Shown piece by piece: positions 55,396 to 64,000 of a DNA stretch of 64,000 bases; position 1 is the stretch's first letter; every line of letters starts with the position of its first letter. The translations under genes were made by a program, and so were the position numbers. The notes under the pieces were generated by a model, which was not told the origin of the DNA, searched no databases, and saw nothing but the letters and a program-made list of their open reading frames with translations. Origin of the DNA: Candidula unifasciata (taxonomy: Eukaryota; Mollusca; Gastropoda; Stylommatophora; Geomitridae). Location of the stretch: the NCBI GenBank assembly GCA_905116865.2, contig CAJHNH020007667.1:528501-592500 (forward strand), in the 5' to 3' direction.

Positions 55396-56223
55396 AGTAA
55401 TGCCACCAACAGTAGTAGTCGGTACTGAAAAAGAACAAAGCTGTAAAGAACAACAGCAAAATACTGTACAACTAAGAAAAGATACGCAAAGAAATTACAC
55501 TACATCATGATTATCCACTAGAAAGAAATAGTGGAGAATCATTATCTTAAAGTGCAACCACTATCTATTGATCCTGAGACACTACATGAAAAGTCTGTTC
55601 AGCTCTCCTTATTCTGTAACGTTTTGTGAAAAGCGGAGAGTGACATTTTAATCAGTCTACATTTACAATTATTGTGCCGTCGTGGCTATTTCAAGTTTTT
55701 GTTGTTGCAGAAATGAATTCATTAGGTCGGAGAAGAGGTTGCACAGTTTTTCCACTAACTGACAGTTCTTGGCCTCAGTACGCAGAGAGAAGACTCAAAC
55801 ACTGCCAAAGTGTGAGCAGGAGTTGACTTGGCGTTGTTGCCAGTTAATATTAAATTGTTGATTTGTGGATACAGATAATATAAAAGAGCAAATACATTTT
55901 TTGTTCTAAATGTTTACAACATCAAAATCTGGAATGTTTTTTTTCTAAAAACCACAATACTTACCCCAAGAAACTGGAAGATCATGGGGAAAAAATAGTG
56001 GGTGTTTGTACAGATGGTTCTCCAGCTATGATATGTTCCCGTTCTGTTATTTTTTTTATCTGGTTGAGGAAAAAATAAAATTCAAACATCATTGGAACTC
56101 ATCGTGTAATTTGGTAATCTTCAGTTTCATAGCAAACGGGTCACCCCGTCGTGTAATTCACACACAGGCTCTGCCAGTGGAAACTTTGCCACAAGATCTG
56201 AAGGATGCACTGACAATAGCCAT

Positions 56224-56425
56224 TTTTAAAAAAAAAATATCAGAAACCATGAGTTCTTAACCCTTTGGCTCATTACTATGGATATAGCTACCCTCCAGCC
56301 TTGGTTCCATGATAAATACCGTAATTCTGGGAGAAATTTGGCTTTTCTGCCTACCCCGGGCGTGAACCCGGACCACAAGTTCGTCGCGAAGTCAGGTTTA
56401 ACCAACTACTCTAGCGAGTCGGGCT
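56224..56425 (-). mobile_element. tRNA-derived SINE, family G, minus orientation, perfect 13-bp target duplication
   Basis: TGACAATAGCCAT occurs at 56211-56223 and again at 56426-56438. The minus strand starts with a tRNA-like head 'cccgactcgctagagtagtt' and 'ggtccgggttcacgcccggg' (B box near 56370-56350), and ends toward 56224 with A/T-rich tail sequence. Without it the host reading ...LKDALTIA resumes as IKAANQLKEH, confirming insertion into the transposase relic. A plus-oriented copy is at 62843-63051. Confidence 0.92.
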
Positions 56426-56884
56426 TGACAATAGCCATAAAAGCGGCGAATCAACTTAAAGAACACAGAGTACACACGACTCTACCATGCTTGTCATGTT
56501 GACCTTCATAATGTTGTCAGTTGGTTATCAACGGGAAATATCCTGGTTCTGTTGAACAAGTTGAATTCTGAGGTCGAAGTATTTCTTATAATTCAAAGGG
56601 ACGACCTGAATTATGCATTTTTTTTTTTTTTACTGAAAAATCCTTTACCTTTTCATTGGCATATCTTACATATTAAAAAAACTTGAAATTAAAAACTTCC
56701 AGGGGAACATTATTCCATTGTGTGATATCAACAGAGCTTTCATGGATACAAATTTAATTTGGAAACGACGACGAAGACAATAATTCTTATCTGTTCCTTC
56801 TCTTCGTGAACTGTTGAAAAGTAAGAAGTGTGAAAATAATGAACTTGCAGTCAAAATTCAGTCACATTTATATTTTTTTTAATG

Positions 56885-57110
56885 TTGAATTGACAATCGA
56901 CATTACAGTACTGGGGACACTCCCATAGGCGCCCCCCCCCCCCCATCTTTAGGAACAAGCGAAGAGTTCCAATTTCGATGGTACCAGTAACTGTCTGATT
57001 GTATATCCGTCCTGCCCTTCCCCCTGAGTGTTGAGCGTCTGCCAGATCCCCTGGTAACTCCTCGCAGCGCCATTCTCTTCAGACCGAAATGCTCCATCTG
57101 TGTCTCTTCT
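56885..57110 (-). mobile_element. LINE family A 3' end, minus strand
   Basis: 'gttgaattgacaatcgacat', 'ggggacactcccataggcgc', a C-run (56934-56944), then 'agtaactgtctgattgtata' and 'cagatcccctggtaactcct'. The minus strand reads [20 protein letters not shown]. It lies inside the hAT/ZBED relic. Confidence 0.75.
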
Positions 57111-57276
57111 GCTAGAGGAAGTCAATCTCGGTTTTTCATCATATGATTAGTGGTATGAGGAATTAACGATAAATCCTGTCATTATTGGCATTGGTATTCT
57201 GCAGTCTGTTCAAGTAGAAGCAATTGAGCTGAAGTGTAATTCAATGGCTAAAGACGATTTTACATTTTATGGCGTT

Positions 57277-57321
<45 letters not shown>

Positions 57322-57335
57322 CGCGTATGCGCGCG
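57277..57335. repeat. (GT)n/(GC)n microsatellite
   Basis: TG dinucleotides passing into 'tgtgcgcgcgtgtgtgcgcg'; potential Z-DNA-forming alternating purine-pyrimidine sequence. Confidence 0.9.
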
Positions 57336-57686
57336 CAGCATCTTACAATGTACCCACATGTGCTCAAATTAGCCACAACTGTTCTTTTTCCATTTTCATT
57401 AGGATATCTTTGTGAACCCAGATTTTCGGTTTAAACAGTGATGAAAACAAAACAGCGTCACCAGCTTGGTATGAAGAGTGATCATTGTGCCTTAGCTAAC
57501 ACGAGAACCCAAAAAATAGTAGATATCATCAAGCCAAACCATTGTCAGCCATAAAACTGATATTTTGACACTAAATAGCCAGTTGCTGGTGATTTTTTCT
57601 TTCGTTATTTGACATGTTTATTTATATGGATGGTTATCTCTAAGTTCTCAGTGTAATTATTTGAAAAATAATCTGTTATCGGGAGA

Positions 57687-57719
57687 GAAGAGGGGGGGGG
57701 GGGGGAGGGGGGGGGGGGC
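57687..57719. repeat. G-run
   Basis: About 30 G with a single A interruption. Its length may be unreliable in the assembly. Confidence 0.9.
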
Positions 57720-57834
57720 GTGTCTTGACGTTTGCTGTACTCAAGATTGGCGCACCTGAAAACGACTGGAGATTGCTGCTGTAGATAGTATATTCTTTAC
57801 TACTTTTCTGATCTGTAGATTGTAGATCTGTATA

Positions 57835-58215
57835 TTGTGTCCAACATCAGAAACTGTGGACTATTTTGAGAAGTATTAGGTTTCCAGCGCATTTGGTGCA
57901 TTTAATTAAAAATCTTTATCATGAACAAGAAGCCGCTATCAGAGCTGCTGGTAAAACATCAGATTGTTTCGAGGTGCAAAAGGGAGTGAAGCAGGGGTGC
58001 ATTCTCTCACCATACCTATTCAATATATACGCAGAAAATATAATGAGAGACGTAAAAAAAAAAAAAAATGACCAGACTTGTGACAGTTATCATCCTCTCA
58101 AAACTGGTGGCAACTCCGTTCCGTAACTTTGCTACGCAAATGACACAGTCCTCCTTTTGAACAGCTTAAAAGGGAATAGAAAATTTAATATTGAAGAAAC
58201 AAACGTCAGGGAAAA
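57835..58215 (+). pseudogene. RTE-like LINE reverse transcriptase fragment
   Basis: The plus strand reads QHQKLWTILRSIRFPAHLVH, LIKNLYHEQEAAIRAAGKTS and KGVKQGCILSPYLFNIYAEN. After a run of A (58053-58067) and a stop comes LCYANDTVLLLNSL, where the catalytic YADD has become YAND. A truncated, inactive copy. Confidence 0.85.
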
Positions 58216-58229
58216 AAAGAGTTGAGTTT

Positions 58230-58370
58230 AGTTAAGAATTGACATCACAGCACTCGGAACATTCCCATACGCGCTCCGCTCCCATCATCAGCAGCCAGCG
58301 CAGAGATTCAATACTAATAGTGCCAGTCGTAATCTGATTGTATGTACGTCTTGCCTTTCCCTAGGAAAGG
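58230..58370 (-). mobile_element. LINE family A 3' end fragment, minus strand
   Basis: 'gaattgacatcacagcactc', 'cattcccatacgcgctccgc', 'cagcagccagcgcagagatt' and 'gtacgtcttgcctttccc'. It is cut off where repeat family H begins. Confidence 0.75.
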
Positions 58371-58554
58371 GGTTTTAGATGTCTAGATTACTTTAATTAA
58401 AGAACTGTTATACAGGGCAGGTGACCCTTCCGACGATCTGTTCGAGATAAAGAATGGTTAAAGAGCCCACACCAGATGTAATTCTACCTAACAGTTTAGT
58501 TGAACATGTAAGAACAAGCACACTTGGAATTTGGCAAACGATTATTTAGTAGTA

Positions 58555-58755
58555 ACACATTTTACCCCACCAGGACATCACACAAGCTATAGACACCCAA
58601 AGACACAAAGTGCCATCATGCGGATAAAGATCACTTGTGGAGAGGTCCCAGAAACCGCATTCAGCCATTTATGGCTGGGCTATATTGCGACCCCCTGGCA
58701 AGAGCTAGGGTGGGGCTTCAAAATAAAGAAAAATTTCATCCCAGTGGGGTGATGG
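58555..58755 (+). repeat. Dispersed repeat family C, first of a pair
   Basis: 'taccccaccaggacatcaca', 'gtggagaggtcccagaaacc', 'cattcagccatttatggctg' and 'ggtggggcttcaaaataaag'. Followed after about 40 bp by a second copy in the same orientation. Confidence 0.8.
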
Positions 58756-58794
58756 ATATTAACGAACGATTTAGTGTTAGTAGTAGTATATTTT

Positions 58795-58990
58795 TACCTC
58801 AATAGGACATCACACAAGCGATAAACACCCGATAACACAAAGTGCCACCATGTGGATGAGGATCGCCGTGGAGAGGTCCCAGAAACCGCATTCAGCCATT
58901 AGACCATATTTATGGTCGGACTATATTGCGGCCCCTGGCAAGAGCCAGAGTAAGGCTTCAAATAACGAAAAATTGCATCTCACAAAGAGA
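58795..58990 (+). repeat. Dispersed repeat family C, second of a pair
   Basis: 'taggacatcacacaagcgat', 'gtggagaggtcccagaaacc', 'ttatggtcggactatattgc' and 'aaggcttcaaataacgaaaa'. Confidence 0.8.
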
Positions 58991-60300
58991 TGAATACGAA
59001 GAAGACATGACAAAAGATGCAGTATAAAACTACATATTTGATTTATTACACTAGAAATCATTTAGGTGACATTTGTCATTTATAATATATCTGATTAAAC
59101 AGTAATGGTATCGTGGTAAAGAGAAGCCTTAGCTAGAGAACTGAGCACCTGAGATTAGAGTTATGTTATTATAATGATGATAAGTTTACGAATCAAAATA
59201 CTAAACTAACTTTGTGAATATTATAAAGTATATCCTCAGAGATCCCTCTAGTTACGGCCTCTCCTAGCTTTTCCTAGCTGTTCCAGCTTTTCCACCTCTT
59301 CCAAGTTTGCCGATCTCTCACGCAATGTAGGTTCGTGCACTTGAACACTCTGTTTCTTCTATCAGAACTGACTGGTCTTTGCACCTATGTGTAGTATCTG
59401 GACTTACACTAAGCATGCATAAACTGTTAATATATATCTCATCTCCTCATATTCCACATTCTCTCCCGTCCTGTCTAATGGTCTTATGTTTCACACCGAC
59501 GTCCTACATATCCTGCCTTCCCTCTCATGTAAGGTCATACAAGTTGACGTCCTAAGTCTGTTGTCCGTCTTCACTGTGACTTCCCAAATGGCTCAAACTA
59601 CTTCGACACGAACACGTGGCACAGGTTATGTGCTGAAAACCCAAAACATTGTATATGTGCATGCTGTCCTTAATATTTCTAGTGACAGAGAATATCCATG
59701 ATTTTTTCCCGGGGTTATTAATCCCCTGTGTGAGCACATGGTGGGCTATCAAAAACGGCACACTCAATGCGCATGTTTGGTTGATGTTTGAAACACAATT
59801 ATTACATTTCATTATACAAGTCTTGTGTTATAAACATGAAAACATACACAGAAAAAATGTGATACAAAACATACTATAAATAAGAATGGTTTAGCAGTTC
59901 CCTAACTGAGATAACTGAATACTCACATAGAACGATTTCAAGCAGAATGTGTAGTTAGATTAATCAGGAAAGGTAGAGTAGACCTAGCTAGCCTCCTAAT
60001 CGATGAATAAAAGAATGAAAGTAATATACAATCCTACCTGGGAACATTCCAGCAAATTGCCAATTACACAGATAGAATGATTTTCTACTGCTGAGGATTT
60101 AACTTGTTGGCTTGCTTGCAGCACTATGAAGTAAATTTCAGAGGCCTATCAGTATAATGTGTCCCATAATCCAACTACAAGTTTAACTCCTTCCCTTTCC
60201 TAGTATCTAGCCTGTCCTGCAGGAGAGGATCTAATCCACCCCCCTGAGATACCTTACAGATCCAATTATCTTACCCTTTACCCTGGCGCCCCTTTAGCAC

Positions 60301-60653
60301 GTGTCATTGTCTATTCTTCTTGTGTGCGCCTTCCTGGTAGCTGCCCAGGACCAATCCTCAGCAGTAAAAAAACCCTTTTCTTTCCACGTCTTCAGGTGTA
60401 TTGGGCATATTGTGTTAGACCAGGAAGTAAAGGAGGCCGGCGAACTCCAAATATCCACTGCCTCTAGCAAGCATAAGACGATTAATTAGGAACATTTCGT
60501 TTGAAGCCTGAGTGCATCTGCGTGAGGGGGAGGAATCAACAGTCTGCATACAAATAAGCCAGATCTATTAAGCTTAAATTCTGGAACACGGCGAAAGTTC
60601 AGAAATGGACTAATAACCAGGACTTTACACCAGAGTTTAAGGCTTATGAAGCC

Positions 60654-60709
<56 letters not shown>

Positions 60710-61029
60710 TGCTGAAACAATATCCTAATTCAGCAGTAATGCATCTTGGGACTCAATTTTCCACGAACCCTTCGTTTCATTTGCAAGACAGACAGTTTAG
60801 TGACGTCATCTGAACCTCTTGTCTGTTCAGTTTTTGTTGTTATTGTTCTGTCGGAGTTTGACTTTATTCATGATGCATCCCGCTTTACGATTATTTAAAT
60901 AAATTAAATTGACCGTCTCAAGTAAAGTTGCGTAATTCCATTATCATTCTGATCAGTGTCTTTTGTCTGGAGGCATATCTCTGGGCCAGTCTGAGCTGGT
61001 TAATAAAATCTGATAAATTGTAACTTTTT
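60301..61029. other. Intergenic sequence with an (AAG)n microsatellite
   Basis: A GAA/AAG run of about 58 bp lies at 60651-60708. Positions 60380-60420 contain a short SINE D-like end ('tcaggtgtattgggcatatt'). 60500-60650 shares blocks with 9455-9610 and 26870-26960. No coding exon. Confidence 0.5.
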
Positions 61030-61180
61030 GGTTCAGTGTCTGTAAGCTCATTTGCCGAACTATATTGTCTGAGGTTGAATCCCGATGGAGTGGGGATTTT
61101 TAAAATACGTGACCTGAACCTCAAGACGACTCAGATTAAAATGAGTACTAGAAAGTCTTCTGGAAAGTTTAGGCAACGAG
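61030..61180 (+). mobile_element. Possible tRNA-derived SINE fragment
   Basis: 'gctcatttgccgaactatat' followed by 'tgaggttgaatcccgatgg' gives an A-box/B-box-like pair in plus orientation. The downstream body ('ggggatttttaaaatacgtg') was not matched elsewhere. Confidence 0.4.
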
Positions 61181-61232
61181 CAAGATGTTGACCTCCCCCT
61201 GTGTGCCGATTGATCTATATAAATATGTAAAG

Positions 61233-61503
61233 ACAAGTAAAAGACCCTTGTCCCCCGCCTTCAGGCCTAATGGGCTTATAGGATTAGATGAATCTTTTAC
61301 AGATCGGCACTCAGTTGGTAATGTGGTGAAAATCACGCCGCTACCTTTACTTCACGGGACTGTACCTAGTACCCATTTAAGGCTAGGTAGATCTGGAAGC
61401 CAAGGCCATTTTTGAAAAAAGTGCGGCTCTGTCTGTACCTGAACCCACGACCTTCCGATCTCCAGGAGAACGTTTAGCCGTTACATCATGGCGGTTGCCT
61501 AGA
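61233..61503 (-). mobile_element. tRNA-derived SINE, family D, minus orientation
   Basis: 'aaaagacccttgtcccccgc', 'taatgggcttataggattag', 'acttcacgggactgtaccta' and 'ctgaacccacgaccttccga' match the reference copy at 24725-24990. The tRNA-like head lies near 61500-61430 on the minus strand. Confidence 0.82.
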
Positions 61504-61647
61504 GAGATACACCGCACAGTCAAAATGAGAATTATCTGGTGTTATGTATACTCAGTCTTGCTGTCTGGTGCAGAAATCTAAGCAGTTTGCAAGTAACTAC
61601 AAAATCATTTGTATATAGCTCTTAAAAGATGGTTGCGTGGCCTCGAG

Positions 61648-61920
61648 TGCACGTGGACTTGGGCTTCTAGTAATTACCCCTGGTCTCTGAGTAGTGAGAT
61701 CGGACGCCCGTGTGCATTGATGTGTACGTAAAAAATTATTTGGCAGTTGAAAATCGAAAAGAGTGGCCTAACGGCGCTGCCCGGGCAAAATTTGGAGTTA
61801 AAAATCTACCTGAAGTATTTAGGATAGTCGCCGGTGCCTTAGAGATTCTTTGGAATTAGTCTTGAGTTAGAAGAAGAACGGAGCACTTATGGGTTACTAC
61901 CCGTGTGCTATAACGTTGAT
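61648..61920 (+). mobile_element. SINE family F, 5'-truncated, plus orientation
   Basis: 'ggacttgggcttctagtaat', 'agatcggacgcccgtgtgca', 'ctaacggcgctgcccgggca' and 'acggagcacttatgggttac' are the complement-order counterparts of 50215-49955. The tRNA-like head is absent. Confidence 0.8.
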
Positions 61921-62794
61921 CCTTTGTTTAAACTTCAAATCTATAACTCTTAAAATCTCTCGAAACACTTATAAAAACTACTGTGGAGACAGCACTGGGC
62001 TGCTTTATTGATCTGATAAATGAATGAAGCGATGGATCATTGGCAAGACGCTTGCCTGTCACAAAGTCCCTAGCTTGAAGCTGCACAGAGGAACATTATC
62101 GAAGACTTTGTCTGCATTCTCAGAGTGACTGAGCCATCAGTGAAAGGAAATATCATGGGGAGTAAAATGGTTTATATCAGAAGAATCTCTGTGGGCCGCT
62201 AAAACATTTGCTCAATTATGTAACGAGGTAGGATATGTGATTTTTTCTTCCACTCTGTAGGATTAATACCTCGAGGACTTCCTATCCGTGTGAAAAGACT
62301 TTGTCAAGCAGGCAAATAATAAAACCCTAACAGAGAAACCGAATGGATGTTTTGTAGCGACTCGCATATCAGAAACAACGCTCCAGGACATATTACACAT
62401 TTCTCTAACCTTGAAGCAGCAGCAGATGACTTGAGGCGTGCAATTGCGAGACGCATCGCACGCTTGCCATGTACTGAAGTGTTTTGTTTATTATGTCACT
62501 ACTCCACACATATACACGTGATTCCCTCGGTTCACAAACCGTGGCTGCCCACTTTCATTAGCACGGCACATGCTGATGGTGATGCTGATGGTGATTATAA
62601 CTGGATTAAAGAAAGACCAACCCAACAGGAACACCACCATAGGCCAAGCACATGTACCAAGTCAACTACCACAGTATACCTGGCACAGGTTACATCTCCT
62701 CTCGCAACCACTACTATTGTCTAGGAACGCTGTAATATACCACACCACGCCAAGTATGATCTTCTGGCGCGATCAGTCTCTTTATTATAAGTAA
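61921..62794. other. Intergenic sequence without recognised genes
   Basis: The 125-codon ORF at 62347-62724 has no domain that I recognise, and its second half overlaps a threonine/histidine-rich low-complexity segment. I do not call it a gene. Confidence 0.35.
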
Positions 62795-63218
62795 AGGACC
62801 TTTTCCCACGCCTTCAGGCATATAGGGCATATAATGCTAGACGCCCGGTTCTCTAGCGGAATTGGCTAAACCGGATTTCGCGGAGACCGGGTGACGTACT
62901 CCTTGTGGTCCGGGTTTAATCCCGGGGAGACAGGAAAGCCACATTTTCTCCCAGATTTACGGTATTTACAATGGAATCAAGGCCGAAAGGTTGTGATATC
63001 CATAATACCAAGCCTAAGGGTTAACAACTCTGGATACTAAAACAAAAACAAATAACGCTAGACCTATATTTTATAGACCAATCAGCACAAAATGGGTGAT
63101 GTGGTCTGCATCACGCCGGTCGCCACTACTTCCCGGGACTGCATCCGGTACCCACATAAGGCCAAGGTCATTTTTGAAAAAAGTCCGGCTTCGAGAGGGA
63201 GCGAACCCACGACCATTT
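62795..63218 (-). mobile_element. SINE family D, minus orientation, split by SINE G
   Basis: The left part 62795-62842 ('aaaggaccttttcccacgcc', 'catatagggcatataatgct') and the right part 63052-63218 ('tttatagaccaatcagcaca', 'ttcccgggactgcatccggt', 'gagcgaacccacgacc') are one family D copy. It truncates before the tRNA-like head and joins a LINE 3' end. Confidence 0.85.
62843..63051 (+). mobile_element. tRNA-derived SINE, family G, nested in SINE D, plus orientation
   Basis: The head 'ggttctctagcggaattggc' (A-box-like) and 'gtggtccgggtttaatcccg' (B-box) are followed by 'acggtatttacaatggaatc' and an AAACAAAAAC tail. The flanks ATAATGCTAGAC (62831-62842) and ATAACGCTAGAC (63052-63063) form a 12-bp target duplication with one mismatch. 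Confidence 0.9.
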
Positions 63219-63418
63219 GAACATCAAGGATGATTGGCTAATAAACAGCATCTTGTCTCGGAAGTGGAAATATTTTTGTCGGACTTGAAAAAATAAAAGC
63301 AGAAGGCATGGTACCAGGAAGGAGGAGCATTGGGTCTACCAAAACGAAAATGGGCACCGGATATAAGTGACTGCTTGAGTATGAAAGTACATGAGAACTG
63401 GCGACAGACCCCCCCCAG

Positions 63419-63453
<35 letters not shown>

Positions 63454-63500
63454 CAGGCCGTAATGAGAGCCACGTTTTGCAAAGGACCTGCTTTATGATG
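63219..63500 (+). mobile_element. RTE-like LINE 3' end with a long C-run
   Basis: 'ggctaataaacagcatcttg', 'ggcatggtaccaggaaggag' and 'gggcaccggatataagtgac' correspond to the 3' end at 16710-16970. The frame reads KRKWAPDISDCLSMKVHENW, then is broken by a C-run (63421-63450). The end has a (GAT)n tail at 63497. Confidence 0.75.
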
Positions 63501-64000
63501 ATGATGATGTTCTAGGCTTAGTCGATCTTGGAGCTATGGAAGTGGTTAAAGTTAACTACATAAACTTGTAATGTGAATTATATTCTGAACAGATCAATCT
63601 CGTGCTTGAACAAGCGTGGTTGGTAAAGGTAAAATCCCTATGTTGTTTTTCTTGGAAACAATGGTTGCATGTAAAATGGTCAATTACGAGAGAATGCACG
63701 TAGGACAGTGATTTGTTGGATAAGATAGCATTATTCACATTGGAGGAGTAAACAAAGAAGGCTAAGAGTGGGATAATTCTGCATGATCAGCGCATGGTCT
63801 TTATATTACTTTTCTGGCTTTTTGCTTTGAAGAGAATAAAATTCAACTCTGGCCCTAATTTGACTTGGAGTCTTCGTTTCGTAATACACATTTGGCTGTC
63901 TTAACGACTCTTTTCTCCGTTGTATAACAATTATTTATTATTATATCATACATTTAAGACGGGAGGGGGGTGGGGTTATAGTATAATTATTTTACTAGCT
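63501..64000. other. Right edge of the window, no recognised features
   Basis: No coding or repeat assignment. A G-rich patch lies at 63961-63975. Confidence 0.4.

Larger units (their letters stand above)
55650..57565 (+). pseudogene. Decayed hAT/ZBED5-type transposase-derived gene
   Basis: Recognisable pieces on the plus strand are GEKIVGVCTDGSPAM (near 55990-56035), HTQALPVETLPQDLKDAL (near 56160-56210), VHNVVSWLSTGNILVLLNKL (near 56500-56560, equal to the family's VRWLSRG core), CDINRAF..NLIWKRR (near 56725-56775) and GYLCEPRFSV (near 57405-57430), the start of the hAT C-terminal dimerisation region. The order and wording match ZBED5 / GTF2IRD2 / SCAND3-type hAT-derived proteins. Frameshifts and stops are frequent. 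It is interrupted by a SINE at 56224-56425 and by a LINE family A piece at 56885-57110. Confidence 0.75.
58370..60300. repeat. Dispersed repeat family H, copy 2, with inserted repeats
   Basis: Blocks in the same order as 6660-8030: 'ggttttagatgtctaga', 'aagaacaagcacacttggaa', then two family C repeats, 'catatttgatttattacact', 'gagaactgagcacctgagat', the 'agctgttccagcttttcc' cluster, and 'cccctgagataccttacaga' near 60245. The two copies are diverged, and the middle part 59400-60170 has no clear match. Confidence 0.55.

Noticed and set aside
62347..62724. 125-codon ORF
   Set aside because: No recognised domain, low-complexity end, isolated among repeats.

Overview
This is eukaryotic, AT-leaning, repeat-dense DNA of invertebrate type. 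It holds spliced exons with GT-AG borders, several tRNA-derived SINE families, RTE-like and Jockey-like LINE debris, hAT DNA transposons, one LTR retrotransposon and many simple-sequence tracts. A mollusc, probably a gastropod, fits best, but that assignment is inference. No bacterial or viral gene, rRNA gene, functional tRNA gene or CRISPR array was seen.

Region 1 (1-21.8 kb) holds the only host gene I can support: the 3' portion of a 4-coumarate:CoA ligase / luciferase-family acyl-CoA synthetase on the + strand. Nine exons (1033-1148, 4506-4705, 6203-6371, 9050-9224, 10221-10315, 13448-13592, 15986-16068, 18837-19002, 21604-21713) join in frame with matching phases and encode about 418 residues. 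They start upstream of the nucleotide-binding loop and run to a TGA stop. The N-terminal part (roughly 100-130 residues by family length) lies left of the window. The introns carry SINEs, LINE remnants, a 48-bp and a 59-bp minisatellite and a short hAT element resembling SPIN.

Region 2 (21.8-37.8 kb) has no host gene. It is a mosaic of SINEs, LINE 3' ends, minisatellites, a 250-bp purine tract, long CA/ACAG microsatellites and a roughly 2-kb non-autonomous hAT element (29830-31796).

Region 3 (37.8-45.8 kb) is one complete, young-looking LTR retrotransposon (37849-45796). Its LTRs differ only by a 2-bp indel, and it has perfect 8-bp inverted LTR ends, a 5-bp target duplication (GTCCG), a possible tRNA-Pro-type primer site and a polypurine tract. 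It encodes Gag with two zinc knuckles plus protease, interrupted at a G-run, and an RNase H remnant. The reverse transcriptase core and integrase are missing, so it must have moved in trans. It split an older LINE fragment.

Region 4 (45.8-64 kb) contains a 1.25-kb satellite of 16-bp units, a second SPIN-like element with an 8-bp target duplication, an RTE-like LINE with stops, a decayed hAT/ZBED-type transposase gene interrupted by a SINE with a perfect 13-bp target duplication, and further nested SINEs. The nesting gives a relative order of insertions. I did not see a previously undescribed cellular system; the most notable items are the trans-mobilised LTR element, the SPIN-like hAT copies and the nested insertions.
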